DNA from: Harmothoe impar
Taxonomy: Eukaryota > Annelida > Polychaeta > Phyllodocida > Polynoidae
Reading direction: 5' to 3'
DNA: 64,000 bases
NCBI GenBank assembly: GCA_947462335.1
Contig: OX381721.1
Location: 36,730,488-36,794,487 of the forward strand
In this document: positions 20,421-31,479 of the stretch, one piece after another
Layout: every line of letters starts with the position of its first letter
Position numbering within the stretch: position 1 is the first letter of the stretch
Notes under the pieces: model-generated
Seen by the model: the letters and a program-made list of their open reading frames with translations, nothing else
The model's database searches: none
Told to the model about the DNA's origin: nothing
Made by a program: the position numbers and the translations under genes

Positions 20421-22635
20421 GGCTTGGATAAAGGAGTTAGAAAAAGAAATTCCACAGAACTTGGGATTGGTCACAGAGCTTATTTGATTTTACATTTTGG
20501 TTTCATGAATATTTGGTTGTTATGCAGCACATCCCTGGACAGACGGTGACTTCCGGTGGTCCCTCAGATATTCCACTCACTTTACGTCTAGGTGGTCCTT
20601 AGCCTTTTTACCGTCCGTTCACGACAAGGTGGTCTTCATGTTGACCTTTCATTAGGGATTTTCTTCTTTCCTCTCTTTTATTAAAACTATGCGAGATTCT
20701 TGTTTCCGCGACGTCAGCGTGATTGCTCATCATGGGACGGAGAACAATAGAAAGAGCAAGTCGCTGAGTGCAGTTTAAGTTGTTAATTAAATTGTGCAGA
20801 TTCAAGCCAACCTGTTGCTAAAATGAGTCTTCTAACAATTGTAAAATAGAGGTTTTAAAAATGTAAAACAAGGTTAGTACTCAATCCTAGCTAAGAACAC
20901 TAATATAATTATTACCTTTTTATGGTTGACTTCTTTGAAATAAACTGATTTCAACCATCGGTAACATAATATGACAACAGGAACATTATTTGAAATAATT
21001 TCTAAAATAATAAACTTGAGGCAAGGGATACACTAAATGAACAAAAAGAAGAATGGCCTTGTGTTAATTAATGTGGTATTTGAACAACATGATATAATAT
21101 AAAAATGACTTAAACGCTTGAAACAAAAACTAAGGGGAAAGGCAAGACTTAAAAGCCGGGTCCTTGTGTTACTAAAATGCTTATTAGGATGAGTCAAGGT
21201 TAGACATTGCAGTTCGTTCAGGTAAAAAGACGTTAAATGCCGCCGGTGAAGTAAAATGTCAGCAAAACAGTAAATGAGGAAGACAAAGCCGAGTGACATT
21301 AAACCTGCAATGCAAAACGATACGGAAATGAAGTCATGATAACTTTTTGGTGTTTTAGATTGAGCTTGTGAGAACTATTCCATAGGCTGTGTCCGGACTC
21401 ATGGAATGAGGGTCTGTGAATCATGATGTGATGTGACTCTTATGTTTATACTAAATGCAGCTTGTTATACTAATACCATGTGTATCCTGACAGAAGCAAG
21501 TCCTAAAATGAGACATTGGTTCTCACCTCTTGTTCTGTCAGATTGCTAGTAAAGCATGTATCGTTTGTTCGGAGTCTGGTACCAACCTAAATCGTATGAG
21601 ATGGGAGTCAAAATGGCTACTCGGACCATACGACATGGTTTACCATGCGTAGGCATAAAAGTAGTATTGATAGACGGATTAATACCAAAGCAAAACAGTT
21701 ATTGAACTGAGAAAGGATTAAAGGGAAAATCCACTGACTTGAATCTGTCGAATCAGACAAGATTTATCTATAGGTTTGAGTTTAGACGTTATGTTAGGCA
21801 CATGATACCAACATTACAGATTTGAACCGCTCAGAGGGGGAATTCCCCGGCCGGTCTCTGTCTACCCGGATGTAGTCCCCCTGCACCTGCTGCTGCTTCC
21901 ACCAGGGGGCGCCTCAGGATGTCAGGGAAGGGCTGAGGGGGGGGGAGATCATGCAACCAGTCCACATATTGACCTTTGATATAGTGCGCAAAAACCTCTC
22001 TCCTTTATATTAGTCAATCTCACTTTGTTAGAGTAATGTATTGGCCAGATTTAGGGTAATGTACTGAGATAGATACCCCATGTTGAGGTCCTTTACAACT
22101 GCAGAATTGCTGCATTATGACCCACAGCATGAAGAAGAAAAATCTGTCAGAAGCCAACACCGACCTGTCAGAGCAAAGGATACGCCAGACTTTTCGGCAA
22201 TTCACATAGTTTAAATTGTAATTCATATGACATTAAATTTCTGGCTAAAAGCTTCCATCTGATGGTTAACAGGTCTCAGAGTTTGCATGTACCAGGGGTA
22301 AGTAGTGCGCTGACAGCGTGCTCCTTATGTCTGGGTGCGGAGGGATACGGCGCCGGGACTATACGTGCTGAGTCTGTGGTGGAGGGATACTGAGGGATTG
22401 GGTGTGTAATCAGGCCGGGCGGCAGAATACATCAAAGTGTGGCGTTGTGCGGGCGCTGCCAGCTTGGATCTACAGTCCGGCATTCATGGTGGTTGCTAAA
22501 TAGCCTCCGGGGCCCGCGGGTCTGCACACCCGTATCACTCACAATACTCTACTTAGCACTTTAAAGTCCGCATGGCCATAAACAGGAAAATCTGTCATCG
22601 CCTCAAATGAACATTACCCGAGAGTAATTTGTGGT
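20421..22635. other. Largest stretch without recognised repeats or genes
   Basis: About 2.2 kb with no clear MITE ends. A moderately CpG-rich patch at 22290-22520 follows GGGGTAAGTAG (22293), a donor-like sequence. A stretch at 21560-21600 (GGAGTCTGGTACCAA) recurs at about 46787. No exon is supported; best candidate in the window for low-copy sequence. Confidence 0.35.
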
Positions 22636-22788
22636 GCCTAGCACTAGGTTACTGGAGTGTATCAGCCCCATAGGGTCGACATGATGCATGAAGGCAGCAC
22701 TGGAAAGTTACTCCCAAGGGCTGCCTTCATGCATCATGAAGACAAAGGGCATAATGCATTAAAACACTTTATAGCTCTAAAAGGGTCA
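22636..22788 (-). repeat. PH element copy, single hairpin
   Basis: Hairpin arms GATGCATGAAGGCAGCACTG / GGGCTGCCTTCATGCATC carry a compensating change (GAAGG pairs with CCTTC), then the inverted L end GGGCATAATGCATTAAAACA and AAAGGGTCAA. Confidence 0.8.
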
Positions 22789-23248
22789 ACCTTTTAAGGA
22801 CCGCACTGTGCTTTCATGTGCTAAGCCCTAAGATGAAACCATCTTTAAAAGCAGCCCAGGCAAGTAAATCGCATGCACTGCATCATACTGATGGTACCGT
22901 AAAACCTCGCGTATAAGCCGCGGCTAGTACGCGAGTCAGATCGAGGGTGCGGCTTATAGCATCGGCCCAGGGTCAGGGTGAGGCTTATACGCGGGTTTTT
23001 GTTATTATGGTGTAGTACTAAATGTCACCATACTCAGATCTCTGGTGCAGCTTATAGCATCGGCACAAACTCGGGGTGCGGCTTATACGCGAGTTAGGCT
23101 TATACGCGAGGTTTTACGGTACACTTCTGGTTTATGATGCATCAACACATTGTGGTAAGTTACTTACCATGGCCAGCGATGCATTGGAGGCATCATGGCC
23201 ACAAATTAGCATTAGCTTTGAGGCATCATGCCATCCTTAAAGAGTTAA
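22786..23248. repeat. PH element split by a Tigger-like insertion
   Basis: Starts CAACCTTTTAAGGACCGCAC and resumes after 23121 through ATGATGCATCAACACATTG to ATCCTTAAAGAGTTAA. Without the 223-bp insertion it would be about 240 bp, close to full size. Confidence 0.75.
22897..23119. mobile_element. 223-bp pogo/Tigger-like MITE, copy 1
   Basis: Inverted ends CCGTAAAACCTCGCGTATAA and TTATACGCGAGGTTTTACGG, with TA on each side (22895-22896, 23120-23121). CMGTnnAACCTC-type ends with TA duplication are known from pogo/Tigger elements. Internal GCGTATAAGCCG motifs recur in both directions. No transposase. Confidence 0.85.
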
Positions 23249-23254
23249 ATCCGA

Positions 23255-23600
23255 TTTTTCTTCAAATTCTAAATTTTGCTTGAATGTATTCCAAACACTC
23301 TCAAAGTATAGTATTTAGAGAATAGAGGTCAATTAAATGTCATCATGGGGTGTTAATAGGTCGCAATGGGATCCAATATCCCCCAAACATGGGCTTTTCT
23401 AGTGTATTTTCAGTGGGGGGAATAATAGCATACACGCTTTTATTCCAAAATGACCATATTTTGGGCAATACAATCTAATTAGAGCAAAATCAGAGGGAAT
23501 TAGGGGAAATGGAATAGATAGGAAGTCAAATATATTATTTGTGAACATTCTGACTCAATCTTAGGGAAATCATTTTTTTTGTCCCACACATCGGATGTAC
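23255..23600 (-). mobile_element. Fragment related to the 16928-17382 element
   Basis: In reverse, the order of AAAATCGGA, ATACATTCAAGCAAAATTT, GACATTTAATTG and ATTCCCCCCACTG blocks matches the 16928 element. Ends are not preserved. Confidence 0.55.
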
Positions 23601-24275
23601 TAACTTTAACATTACTAGTCAATGTAGACCTGCAGCCTATGTTAAATTATGATGTAGGATGTAGGCTCTGTTATGTCAAACATATTTCCCTTGACGAGAC
23701 TGTCATCTTAGTCCAAGATAGTTGATTGATAGACAGCCTTGTCCTAAAATGTAGATCACGTCTCAAATCTTGATATCTATTTGTCATCCACTGCATGCAC
23801 ATTGGCATTCAAGTAAACTTTTTAATGTCACTCTTTCCAGACTTTAAGTCCAATGAAAATCTCATAAATCCTCAGAATGACATTTAGTGGCTTTAAGTGC
23901 CATTTACTGGACTTAAAAGAAAACACCACCCTAGTTTTATGATGGCTTAAATCGATGGTCTTAGTATTAATTAACAATATTCTAAAACATTTAGTTAACA
24001 ATGAGCTATCATAAGGGAGCACAGCAGGGTTATCTGCTGCAGCCATGACGTCACCATTGGGGCAAACATGCCCCAGTACAGCCTGTACAGCACTTTTAGT
24101 CCACACCAAGATGCCCCTTGTAGTTTTCTTTGACACTGCTTGTAGATTTCTCTTGACAAGTAGCACCAAATAACCCCACTGAAGTGCCCTACATAATATC
24201 ATGATGTTGTAGATTTCATATTTCTAATTAGAACCCACCAAAAGTCAAACTTTTGCTTAAATCCCAACAGCCATG
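23601..24275. other. No gene seen; 124-codon unrecognised minus frame
   Basis: The frame at 24202-23828 (minus) has no domain I recognise and no splice context; treated as fortuitous. Confidence 0.35.
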
Positions 24276-24339
24276 CAGTGATGATGCACAGTACAGTGTC
24301 AGTGAGCATCATGGAGACCTATCGAGAGGGCATCAAGTG

Positions 24340-24440
24340 TGAGGATTGGTATGATGCATGAATGCAGCACTCGCAAAGTATTCACGAGTGTATTATGCTG
24401 ACACTGTGAGATTCTCTTAATGCATAATTAAGCCCTATGT
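24340..24440. repeat. PH fragment
   Basis: GGTATGATGCATGAATGCAG arm and GCTGACACTGTGAG middle segment; tip eroded, ends missing. Confidence 0.6.
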
Positions 24441-24636
24441 ATCGGGTTGAGGCAGTGCCTTCCCGTTAATCTCCCCCGAGGTGATTGGCTGACACCCAGG
24501 TACTTGGAGTCACCCACACGTGTACTTAGAGTAGCAGGTAGGACGCGTCCCCCGTACAACATGGCGCCACTGTCATGTACCGCAGCATAATCATCCACAA
24601 CACCCCCAGGCGGTTTTACATTGGCAGTGCCCCATT

Positions 24637-24858
24637 AGGCCAAAAAAAAGGTTTGTTTCAGGTCACCCGACCGACCCTATCAAAACAGGGCCAACCCTAC
24701 GTTTATTTATGCAATTTCGAAGAAATTTCCGTATTTTTACCCTTTTTTGGTCAATTTTAGGGTCTTCGGAGAGACCGGCTAGTATTTTCATTTTGAAAGA
24801 AAAAGTAAATAATCGTTTTCTGCCCATGTTACCTGAAACAAACTTTTTTTTGGGTCTT
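24637..24858. mobile_element. GGCC-ended MITE, PIF/Harbinger-like
   Basis: Left GGCCAAAAAAAAGGTTTGTT with TCAGGTCACCCGACC; right TTACCTGAAACAAAC and TTTTTTTTGGGTC. TTA lies at both margins. Subterminal CGACCCTATC and CCAACCCTACG motifs. Confidence 0.75.
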
Positions 24859-25312
24859 AACTTTAAGGGTGTGTCCGGTCACAGTACTAGAAAAGCGATG
24901 TGAGCCGTAGTTAGTAAACGTGCAGCATTGACACTGAATATGACCATTGTATTCTTGCAAGAATATGTGTAGGTCTAGTGCAAGGAGCCATTTCCTTCTC
25001 TCTTGCAAGCTATCAACAATAAAACTGTGCGTTCCAATGTCACCCGTCACAAGGTAAAGTGTAGATCCTCACGTCCTTGAACATGTAATACCTCGTACCC
25101 ATTACTTCCTTATACAGAAGCCTTGCAACTGCCCTTATATGTTCCATTATATATGGACTATTTCAGCAAACAATTTCCTTCCTTAAACATTTTTCCTTGC
25201 ATTTCCCAATTAAGAGAAAGTGAGGTCTGACTTTACTCGACAAGAGAGAGTCCATAACAAACTGACATGCTGGCAATTCTCTATTTTTAGTTACATCTCC
25301 CCTATGTTTAGG
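24859..25312. other. No gene seen; AT-rich spacer
   Basis: No repeat ends or exon recognised. Confidence 0.4.
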
Positions 25313-25560
25313 GAGTGCTCAACAGGAAGGGGGTGGTAGATTGGCGGGGGGGGGGGGTAAAACAATTGGACCCCTTAACCGGGGGGGGGGTTAACAAATT
25401 TAGACCCCATTTGGGGGGGCCAAAAAAATTCAACCTGTTTTGAGGAAAAAAGACCGCGCTTTACTATGCTAGAAAGGGGTACGAATGTGCGCGATTTTCG
25501 GCCTGCCGGGGGGGGGGTAAAAAATTTCAACCCCTCTAAGGGGGGATGAAACTTAGACCT
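25313..25560. mobile_element. GGGAGTG-type G-run element, right end unclear
   Basis: GGGAGTGCTCAACAGG at the left, then G runs alternating with AAATTTAGACCCC-like blocks. Internal order (TTCAACCTGTTTTG, TTACTATG, CGCGATTTTCG) matches 45180-45400. Confidence 0.6.
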
Positions 25561-25760
25561 CAGACTTAGACCTCAACCCCCTGGGGTACCCCTGTCTATG
25601 CTACTACGATTGTATACCTCTGTGTACCATATAAACAGATAAACTATAAAGGAGTCAGTTTTGCAGGTAACTGAAATTGTATCTCTCCAGTAAGAATCAG
25701 TGTTGTTTATACACCCAGACTTAGACCCCAACCCCCTGGGGTCCCCCTGTCTACACCCTA
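25557..25760. repeat. Direct repeat of 36 bp, about 155 bp apart
   Basis: CAGACTTAGACCTCAACCCC CTGGGGTACCCCTGTCTA (about 25561) and its near copy at about 25716, with one or two differences. Confidence 0.75.
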
Positions 25761-26173
25761 ACAATGCTACTACTACTGGGAAGGTACACCCCACACAGAA
25801 GTGGTTTATGGCCAGTCAAGGCACTCAGCATCAAAAGGGGTTGTAGCACGCGTTCTGAAAAAGTGGAATATGGGTCATTTTTCATGTATTTTCCCTTTCA
25901 GTGTATTCCAGAATAATGGGTTGTTTTTTATCAAATAAACTTAATGCATTTTAGTATAAAGGGTAATTTTCATAAAACTCTGGGTCTTAAGATAAGGGGT
26001 GGTTTCAAAGGAGTTTGTGGTCTAGCGGATAGATTTCTGGCAGTTTGGTGGGAAGGAATTCTTCTTTGGGCGCAAGAGTTTGTTCCTGTAAACCCACATG
26101 TGAGGTACGACAGTTCAAAATGTTTCTCAGTGTTTTCTAAAGTAAGGGCTCAAAATATTCTCGTTTTGTCAAA
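25761..26173. other. No gene seen
   Basis: An 83-codon frame (25944-26195) runs into the next MITE's end and has no recognisable domain. Confidence 0.4.
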
Positions 26174-26175
26174 TA

Positions 26176-26398
26176 CAGTAAAACCTCGCGTATAAGCCTA
26201 ACTAGCGTTTAAGCCGCATCCCGACTTTGGGCCGATCCTTTAAGCCTCACCAGCGATCTGGTTATGGTGACTTTAGTACTGTACTATAGGAGTAAAAAAC
26301 TCGCGTATAAGCCGCACCTGGACTCTGTGTTGATCCTATAAGCCGCACCAGCGATCTGATTTGCGTACTAGCCGCGGCTTATACGCGAGGTTTTACGG
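26176..26398. mobile_element. 223-bp pogo/Tigger-like MITE, copy 2
   Basis: Ends CAGTAAAACCTCGCGTATAA and TTATACGCGAGGTTTTACGG, flanked by TA (26174-26175, 26399-26400). Exactly the length of the copy at 22897, although the interiors differ by many substitutions and are partly in other order. Confidence 0.85.
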
Positions 26399-26633
26399 TA
26401 AGCAATTTTTTAAAAAGGGGGGTATTTTTGAAAACTGTTAACACACATGATGTCCCCTTTTGTTGCTGAGTGCGGAGAGGGTAGTTTATGTGGGTGTCGG
26501 TGCCTGTTTTACGACCCCTGAGCGTCTTTAACTATTCATGTCGCTTGTTCTTTTTGCCCCAAGGTGTCATGGCTGTTGCCAGAGATGGGCTGACATGCCC
26601 GAGGCGGGTAAGGGGGCGGTAGAGAGCCAGCTA

Positions 26634-26847
26634 CTGTAAACCTATTTTATTTCGCACTGTACATATTTTCGCGGATTTCGCAGAAATCAAAATCTGCAAA
26701 ACTATATGTACAGTGTTAATATTCATCCAGTATATAGATATGCCATTACCATCTTCCAAAATTTGTGAATTTAAATACAAGCGAAAGTTGAGCTTTTTAG
26801 CAAATCCGCGGAAATTTATGCACTGGAAACAGTTTTTTCATTCACAG
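26634..26847. mobile_element. TACTGTAAA/TTCACAGTA MITE
   Basis: Long imperfect inverted ends: TACTGTAAACC ... TTTTCGCGGATTT (left) against AAATCCGCGGAAATTTATGC ... TTCACAGTA (right), with TA at both edges. Fits a Tc1/mariner-type duplication. The PH copy starting at 26848 abuts it. Confidence 0.65.
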
Positions 26848-27104
26848 TAACCCTATCAAGACCGCATGATGCCTAAATGCATTATCTGTCCATTCACAAT
26901 GATGTACCAATACAGTGCCATTAGGAGCTACACTAATGTCCCATTGCTGTATCATCAAGACCCTTCTGAAGTGTTTCAACCAAATATGATTGGCAAGATG
27001 CATGAATACAGCCATGGTGAGTTACCCACCAGTGCTGGAATCATACATCATGCTGACTGTTATGGTATATATTGTATCAAAGCATGATGCTGCACTTGTA
27101 GGGT
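26848..27104. repeat. PH element copy, L modules at both ends
   Basis: Start TAACCCTATCAAGACCGCAT; end ATTGTATCAAAGCATGATGC then CACTTGTAGGGTTGG. First hairpin badly eroded; second has GTGAGTTACCCACC tip. Confidence 0.7.
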
Positions 27105-27742
27105 TGGTGGGAGGTCCAGCTGGCCTGGTGCGTAAAGCGACATTAAGTTTGCATAAAGCTTAGTTACCACCTCCGACACTGCTAGCGGGAGTCCATTCAT
27201 ACATCCTAACAAAAACACACTTATGGTGAATCTTTCATGGAGGGTGTTTCTGTTTATATTATTGTAGCCTTACACTGGCAGGGACTTCCAGTGTTAAAGC
27301 TTTATCGGCAATCTCAGCAGCCTTATTCTACAAAAAACACTTTTACATTTATATTTTAGCAGAAAGGTACTAAAACTGTACATATGATAAACATATTTGT
27401 AACTGTCTATTATTCCTTTTCTTTTAAATTGCTTCCATTATCTTGAGATTTGACAGCTATGATATGTCAATGCAACAATAAAGAAGTTTTTTTTCAGCTT
27501 GCTTTTCTTTGAACAACATTATGGCATGCAAATAAATCACCTTAAGTTGTATTGCCCTTGTGGTGCAATTAAGAATCTGCGATGGAGACATATTGATACC
27601 CTATCTGCGACATGATACTAATCGAAGAGTCTATAGTTGCTGAGCTAAAACACAGAAAATAAGCGGTCAGTATACAGTTCTGACATAGTCGTAGGTCACT
27701 AACCGTATCATGCTCTGCAGCCCCTGACGACCTATATAGCCA
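27105..27742. other. No gene seen; AT-rich spacer
   Basis: No repeat ends or exon recognised. Confidence 0.4.
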
Positions 27743-27852
27743 TTTGAGGGCTGCATAGTGTTTTATTGTCTCATGCCTTTTGTCTTTCTGATGCATTAAT
27801 GCAGTCCTGCTAAATAACCCCCCAGGGCTGCTTCCATGTAGCATGTTGACAC
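27743..27852 (+). repeat. PH fragment, left half
   Basis: Starts GAGGGCTGCATAGTGTTTTA (L module) and ends in the right arm of the first hairpin (CAGGGCTGCTTCCATGTAGC). Confidence 0.65.
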
Positions 27853-28075
27853 TACTGGTTCAAAAAAAGAAATTTAACAAAAATTTCACCCACCCCGAAA
27901 CGGGTATTTTTCAGTCCATTTTTGGACGACACACTGCCCATGTTGGCCCATGTGGACAGGAAATGTCTGCCTGTGGAGCCTATTTTCGTTAAGAAATAAC
28001 CCCAAACTACTGGTTCAAAGACACTCTAGAATAGTCAGCATAACACACGAGATATACACTTTCGCTGAATAACCA

Positions 28076-28267
28076 CACTGTTAATAGTTAGTGTAGGTAC
28101 ACAGTAGAATCTACTGTAGATCTACAGTACAATCTACTGTGGAGTGGATTTACAGTAGAATCTACTGTAAAGTTACAGTAAATTCTACTGTTCACCTACC
28201 ATGAACTGTGCACCTAGAGTAGAATCTACTCTACACCTACAAAAATGGCAGCCAACTTTTTACAGTG
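28076..28267. mobile_element. CACTGTAAAA-family MITE
   Basis: Ends CACTGTTAATAG and GCCAACTTTTTACAGTG. The body is made almost entirely of direct and inverted ATCTACTGTA / TACAGTAGAT units, so the whole element can fold back. Confidence 0.75.
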
Positions 28268-28560
28268 CACCACTCGACACCACGAGTCGCTCGGCGGCAT
28301 CCTGCCGTCCTTACAGGGTTATCCGCAGCCTCATTACGGCCGTCCAATCAATGCTCGGACTCATCCCCAGTACAGGGCAGGGGGCGCTACAGGGTAGGGG
28401 CCGGGCCAATCGACGCGCCCAAAGCCTTGATGACTTAACAATCAATACCTAGACAAACGACCCAATTAGCCAGACTGGATCTGAGGGGGCGGTAGGGCAT
28501 GGGTAGGGTGGTGGGCATCTGCTTCTGCATTCATATATGTACCTACAACATGGTGGGTCA
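28268..28560. other. GC-rich unassigned spacer
   Basis: CpG-rich around 28268-28440, including GCGGCATCCTGCCGTCC and an inverted-CCAAT type GTCCAATCAATG. A weak promoter-like segment at best; no exon supported. Confidence 0.3.
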
Positions 28561-28563
28561 TAA

Positions 28564-29086
28564 GGCTCAGTCTCATGACTTTGTAACAATTCAAATGTCT
28601 TTGACCCGGTGTAGTCTTTGACCGGGTGAAGTCTTTGACCAGGCAGCATTAAAATGGCAGAAATAAGGCCTATGTGATAGGAAAAGCGGGGAAATGGTGC
28701 ATCCATATATTGATACACGTTTTTAGAAATCACAAGTGAATTTTGTTATATTCATATACTGACCATACTATGCATAATAGAACATTATATTATTATTTTC
28801 CTCTGCCCGGTCAAAGACGTCACTTTATATATAACTTTAGGTTTAAATAACTGCATTGTGCATAGCAATCTTAGTATGTGAATATGTAAGATTTTACTTA
28901 TGTTTCCAATAAACGTCTATCAACATATTATTGCAGTATTTCACCGATTTCCTTACAGTTTAGGCCTTATTTATCCCATCTTATCACTCCCCGGTCAAAG
29001 ACTAAAGCCGGTCAAAGACTACACCCGGTCAAAGACAACACCCGGTCAAAGACGTTTGAATTGTTACACACTCATGAGACTGAGCC
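28564..29086. mobile_element. Foldback-like element, largest copy
   Basis: Outer arms GGCTCAGTCTCATGACTTTG and CTCATGAGACTGAGCC, flanked by ATAA on both sides. Left array of three GTCTTTGACCGGGTG units (about 28598-28640), right array of four inverted CCGGTCAAAGAC units (about 28990-29052). The inverted relationship continues inward (ATAAGGCCTA / TAGGCCTTAT), so arms reach about 200 bp each. Confidence 0.8.
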
Positions 29087-29104
29087 ATAAGGGTGAGGGT
29101 TATC

Positions 29105-29282
29105 AAGGGGCGGACCCAGGAATTTGAAAAGGGGGGGGGTCCACCAAACACCAAAGTACCGAAAAGTGACACTCCGTGACTCACGGCGGATCAAATTATC
29201 AATAAAAAAATCTAATTTTTTTTCCAAAAGGGGGGGCTCCAGACCCCAAGGACCTCCCCCCCCCTCCCCTGGATCCGCCCCT
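29105..29282. mobile_element. AGGGGCGGA-ended MITE, hAT-like
   Basis: Inverted ends AAGGGGCGGACCCAGG and CCTGGATCCGCCCCT. Flanking GGTTATC at 29098-29104 and 29283-29289 (7 exact, 7 of 8 if extended). CAGGGGCGGATCCAG-like ends are a known hAT form. It lies between the two Foldback-like copies. Confidence 0.75.
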
Positions 29283-29460
29283 GGTTATCGGTGCTATGAA
29301 CATAGAGCGCAGACAAGAGCAGCATTCTATATACATGCTGGGTTGTTAACTAGTCATATCGAGAAAATGCACTGCGTCACCTCAGGGATACGCCTCATGA
29401 CCTTCTCATCAAATTGACACTGACATTAAGCAATATGCATGTTGCTAAAATCCCACATAA

Positions 29461-29911
29461 GGCTTTGTCTCATGAGTTTGGGCCAATGTGAACGTCTATG
29501 ACCGGGTGCAATCTATGACCAGCATGACAGAAAAAGGCTTGTTTAGGGCAGATTTACATTGACATCTTCTACAATATGTGATGCATAAATTAAGGTGGAT
29601 GGCCGTCATCATTTCCCCTTCCTTTCAAAAATGTAGGTGTTTAAAATGGATGCTACTTATAAAGTGACGTCTATGACCTTATAAGATGGATTTTTCTATT
29701 TTACATGTGTTAAATAGAGATATCATTATAGAAACTATGAAATTAAGATTAGTACATCCGTTTTCAGCCATTTCTATGTACATCTGCCCTAAAGAAACAG
29801 TTTTCTAGCTTCCATGCCGGTCATAGATTGCACCTGGTCATAGATTTCACCCAGTCATAGATTGCCCTTGGTCATAGACGTTCTCAATGGCCCAATGTTA
29901 TAAGACACACC
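29461..29911. mobile_element. Foldback-like element, CTATGACC subtype
   Basis: Left arm GGCTTTGTCTCATGAGTTTG GGCC with TCTATGACCGGGTGCAA units. The right arm has four inverted GGTCATAGATTGCACC-type units (29818-29880). Preceded by ATAA, as in the 28564 copy. The unit uses CTATGACC where the neighbour has CTTTGACC. Confidence 0.8.
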
Positions 29912-30914
29912 CAAAAGATCACGGGTTGTTTCCAACAGTTTTTCTGTAGTATGGACACATTGATAGTAAGGTTTCAGTTATCATCAAAATGTTCTTGTTT
30001 TAGGGTTCTGAAACATAGGACACATGCGTGAGGTAAGGACGTAAGTATCGCACAAAAGGGAAATCATACAGATATCAAAACAAACTTTTAATCTTAAATA
30101 CAGTATTGACTGCCCTCCATGCTAACCCGCCTCTGTATGAGCAACCTGATCACGTGATACAGCAGGAATTGGGTGCTGCTCATGAGGAATGTATCATAAA
30201 CTCATCTTCTCAGGTATGTTATTGTCAAATAATCAAAACAGAAGAATCCCAGAATTTTCCCACATCGAAGTGTCCCTCAACAGTATATCACAGCAGCTTC
30301 TTCCTTAACCCCCCCCCCCCAAAGTAGAACCTTATTGCTATAATGCATCATAAAAATACACATCAGTAAAGGAGAAGTCAATGACATATATAGTGCTGTA
30401 GTTACTTGGTGACCTTTCTGACCTTGCAGTTGACCTTGAGGTGTGCAGAACTGTGGTCCGCGTAGGTAAGAGACGCCGTACCCAGCATGGCGACAGGCCA
30501 TCCCCTTAACAGCCAACCCCAGACCTCGGTACTAATGGCTTGGCAAATGAACAGCGCTTGGCCTTTTGTAAGCTCAGCTCTGATTGGTTTATCGCGTGGC
30601 GTGGCGGTGGGTGATAATAGAGGAAACGAGGAGTGGCACTGTGGGGCTGTCATATCAGGCAGCAGGGGGGGGGGGGGCTTACAAGGGCACCTTTTGGTTC
30701 ATTCTGAGACAAGGGTCAACTGAGGAAACCCTCTCTGATGGAGAGTGACTCCTAGTAGCAGATGAATCACTTTCCAAACACATTCTTTGTCAAGACTCAA
30801 ATCACACTAGCCCCTGTCCCAGCACTTTGGTCCGCGCATCAACACTGGTACAGGGGCATCTTTGGGGAACTACTTTCTCTCATGGTGGTTCCTGGAAGAA
30901 CCAATCAGGAACCT
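29912..30914. other. No gene seen; promoter-like patch
   Basis: 30560-30620 has CTGATTGGTTTATCGCGTGG (inverted CCAAT) in a CpG-rich context; G homopolymer at 30664-30676. Overlapping opposite-strand frames of about 80 codons are unrecognised. Confidence 0.3.
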
Positions 30915-31075
30915 GGGACCAATGTTTATGAATATAGTAACTCCCCAGTGCTGCATTCAAGCATCACACCGACTCTACGTATACGGGTTAAGACAATGCC
31001 GAAGGATTTAGATGATGCAATGATGCATCCATGCAACCAACTTTAAGCATTGCTTTTATGCATAATGTAGCATCT
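30915..31075. repeat. Degenerate PH copy
   Basis: CCCCAGTGCTGCATTCAAGC ATCACACCGACTCTACG preserves one arm and the central segment; other parts eroded. Confidence 0.6.
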
Positions 31076-31479
31076 ACATGCTAATATCATAATTGTAAGG
31101 AAAAGTAGTATTTGGGCCTCTTTATTTCTGATTAACCTATGTCCTCACTTTTCCTTAAGCGGGAAAGGTAAGGGTTGGACAATTTGAGTAACATATTATA
31201 GAGTCTTGAAAATCTTGGGGGGGGGCAGACATATTCAGTCCCCCCCCCATCAATCCACTGTGATTGGGGGGGGGCCTGGCCCCCTTTGACCCCCCCTTTT
31301 TCCAACACCACTGGAGCAGCTCTTTAATCTGGGTGGCACTCTGTGTACTTAACCCCTCTCCCTTTACCCCGACCCCCCTCGGGAACCGCTACATGCTCTC
31401 GGACTCCTCCTGCTCGCCCTACCCACCTGTTGACACACTACTAAACCCGAGAGACAATTACCGAGCTGTTCCTGGCACC
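31076..31479. other. No gene seen; G and C runs
   Basis: G/C homopolymer-rich at 31216-31300. A further 75-codon frame is compositionally biased. Confidence 0.4.

Noticed and set aside
20133..20487. Four overlapping frames of 74-100 codons with ten-residue repeats
   Set aside because: Both strands open at once because the unit is 30 bp; no upstream or downstream exon context.
23828..24202. 124-codon minus frame considered as a gene
   Set aside because: No domain, no splice or promoter context and AT-rich ends; nothing beyond length supports it.
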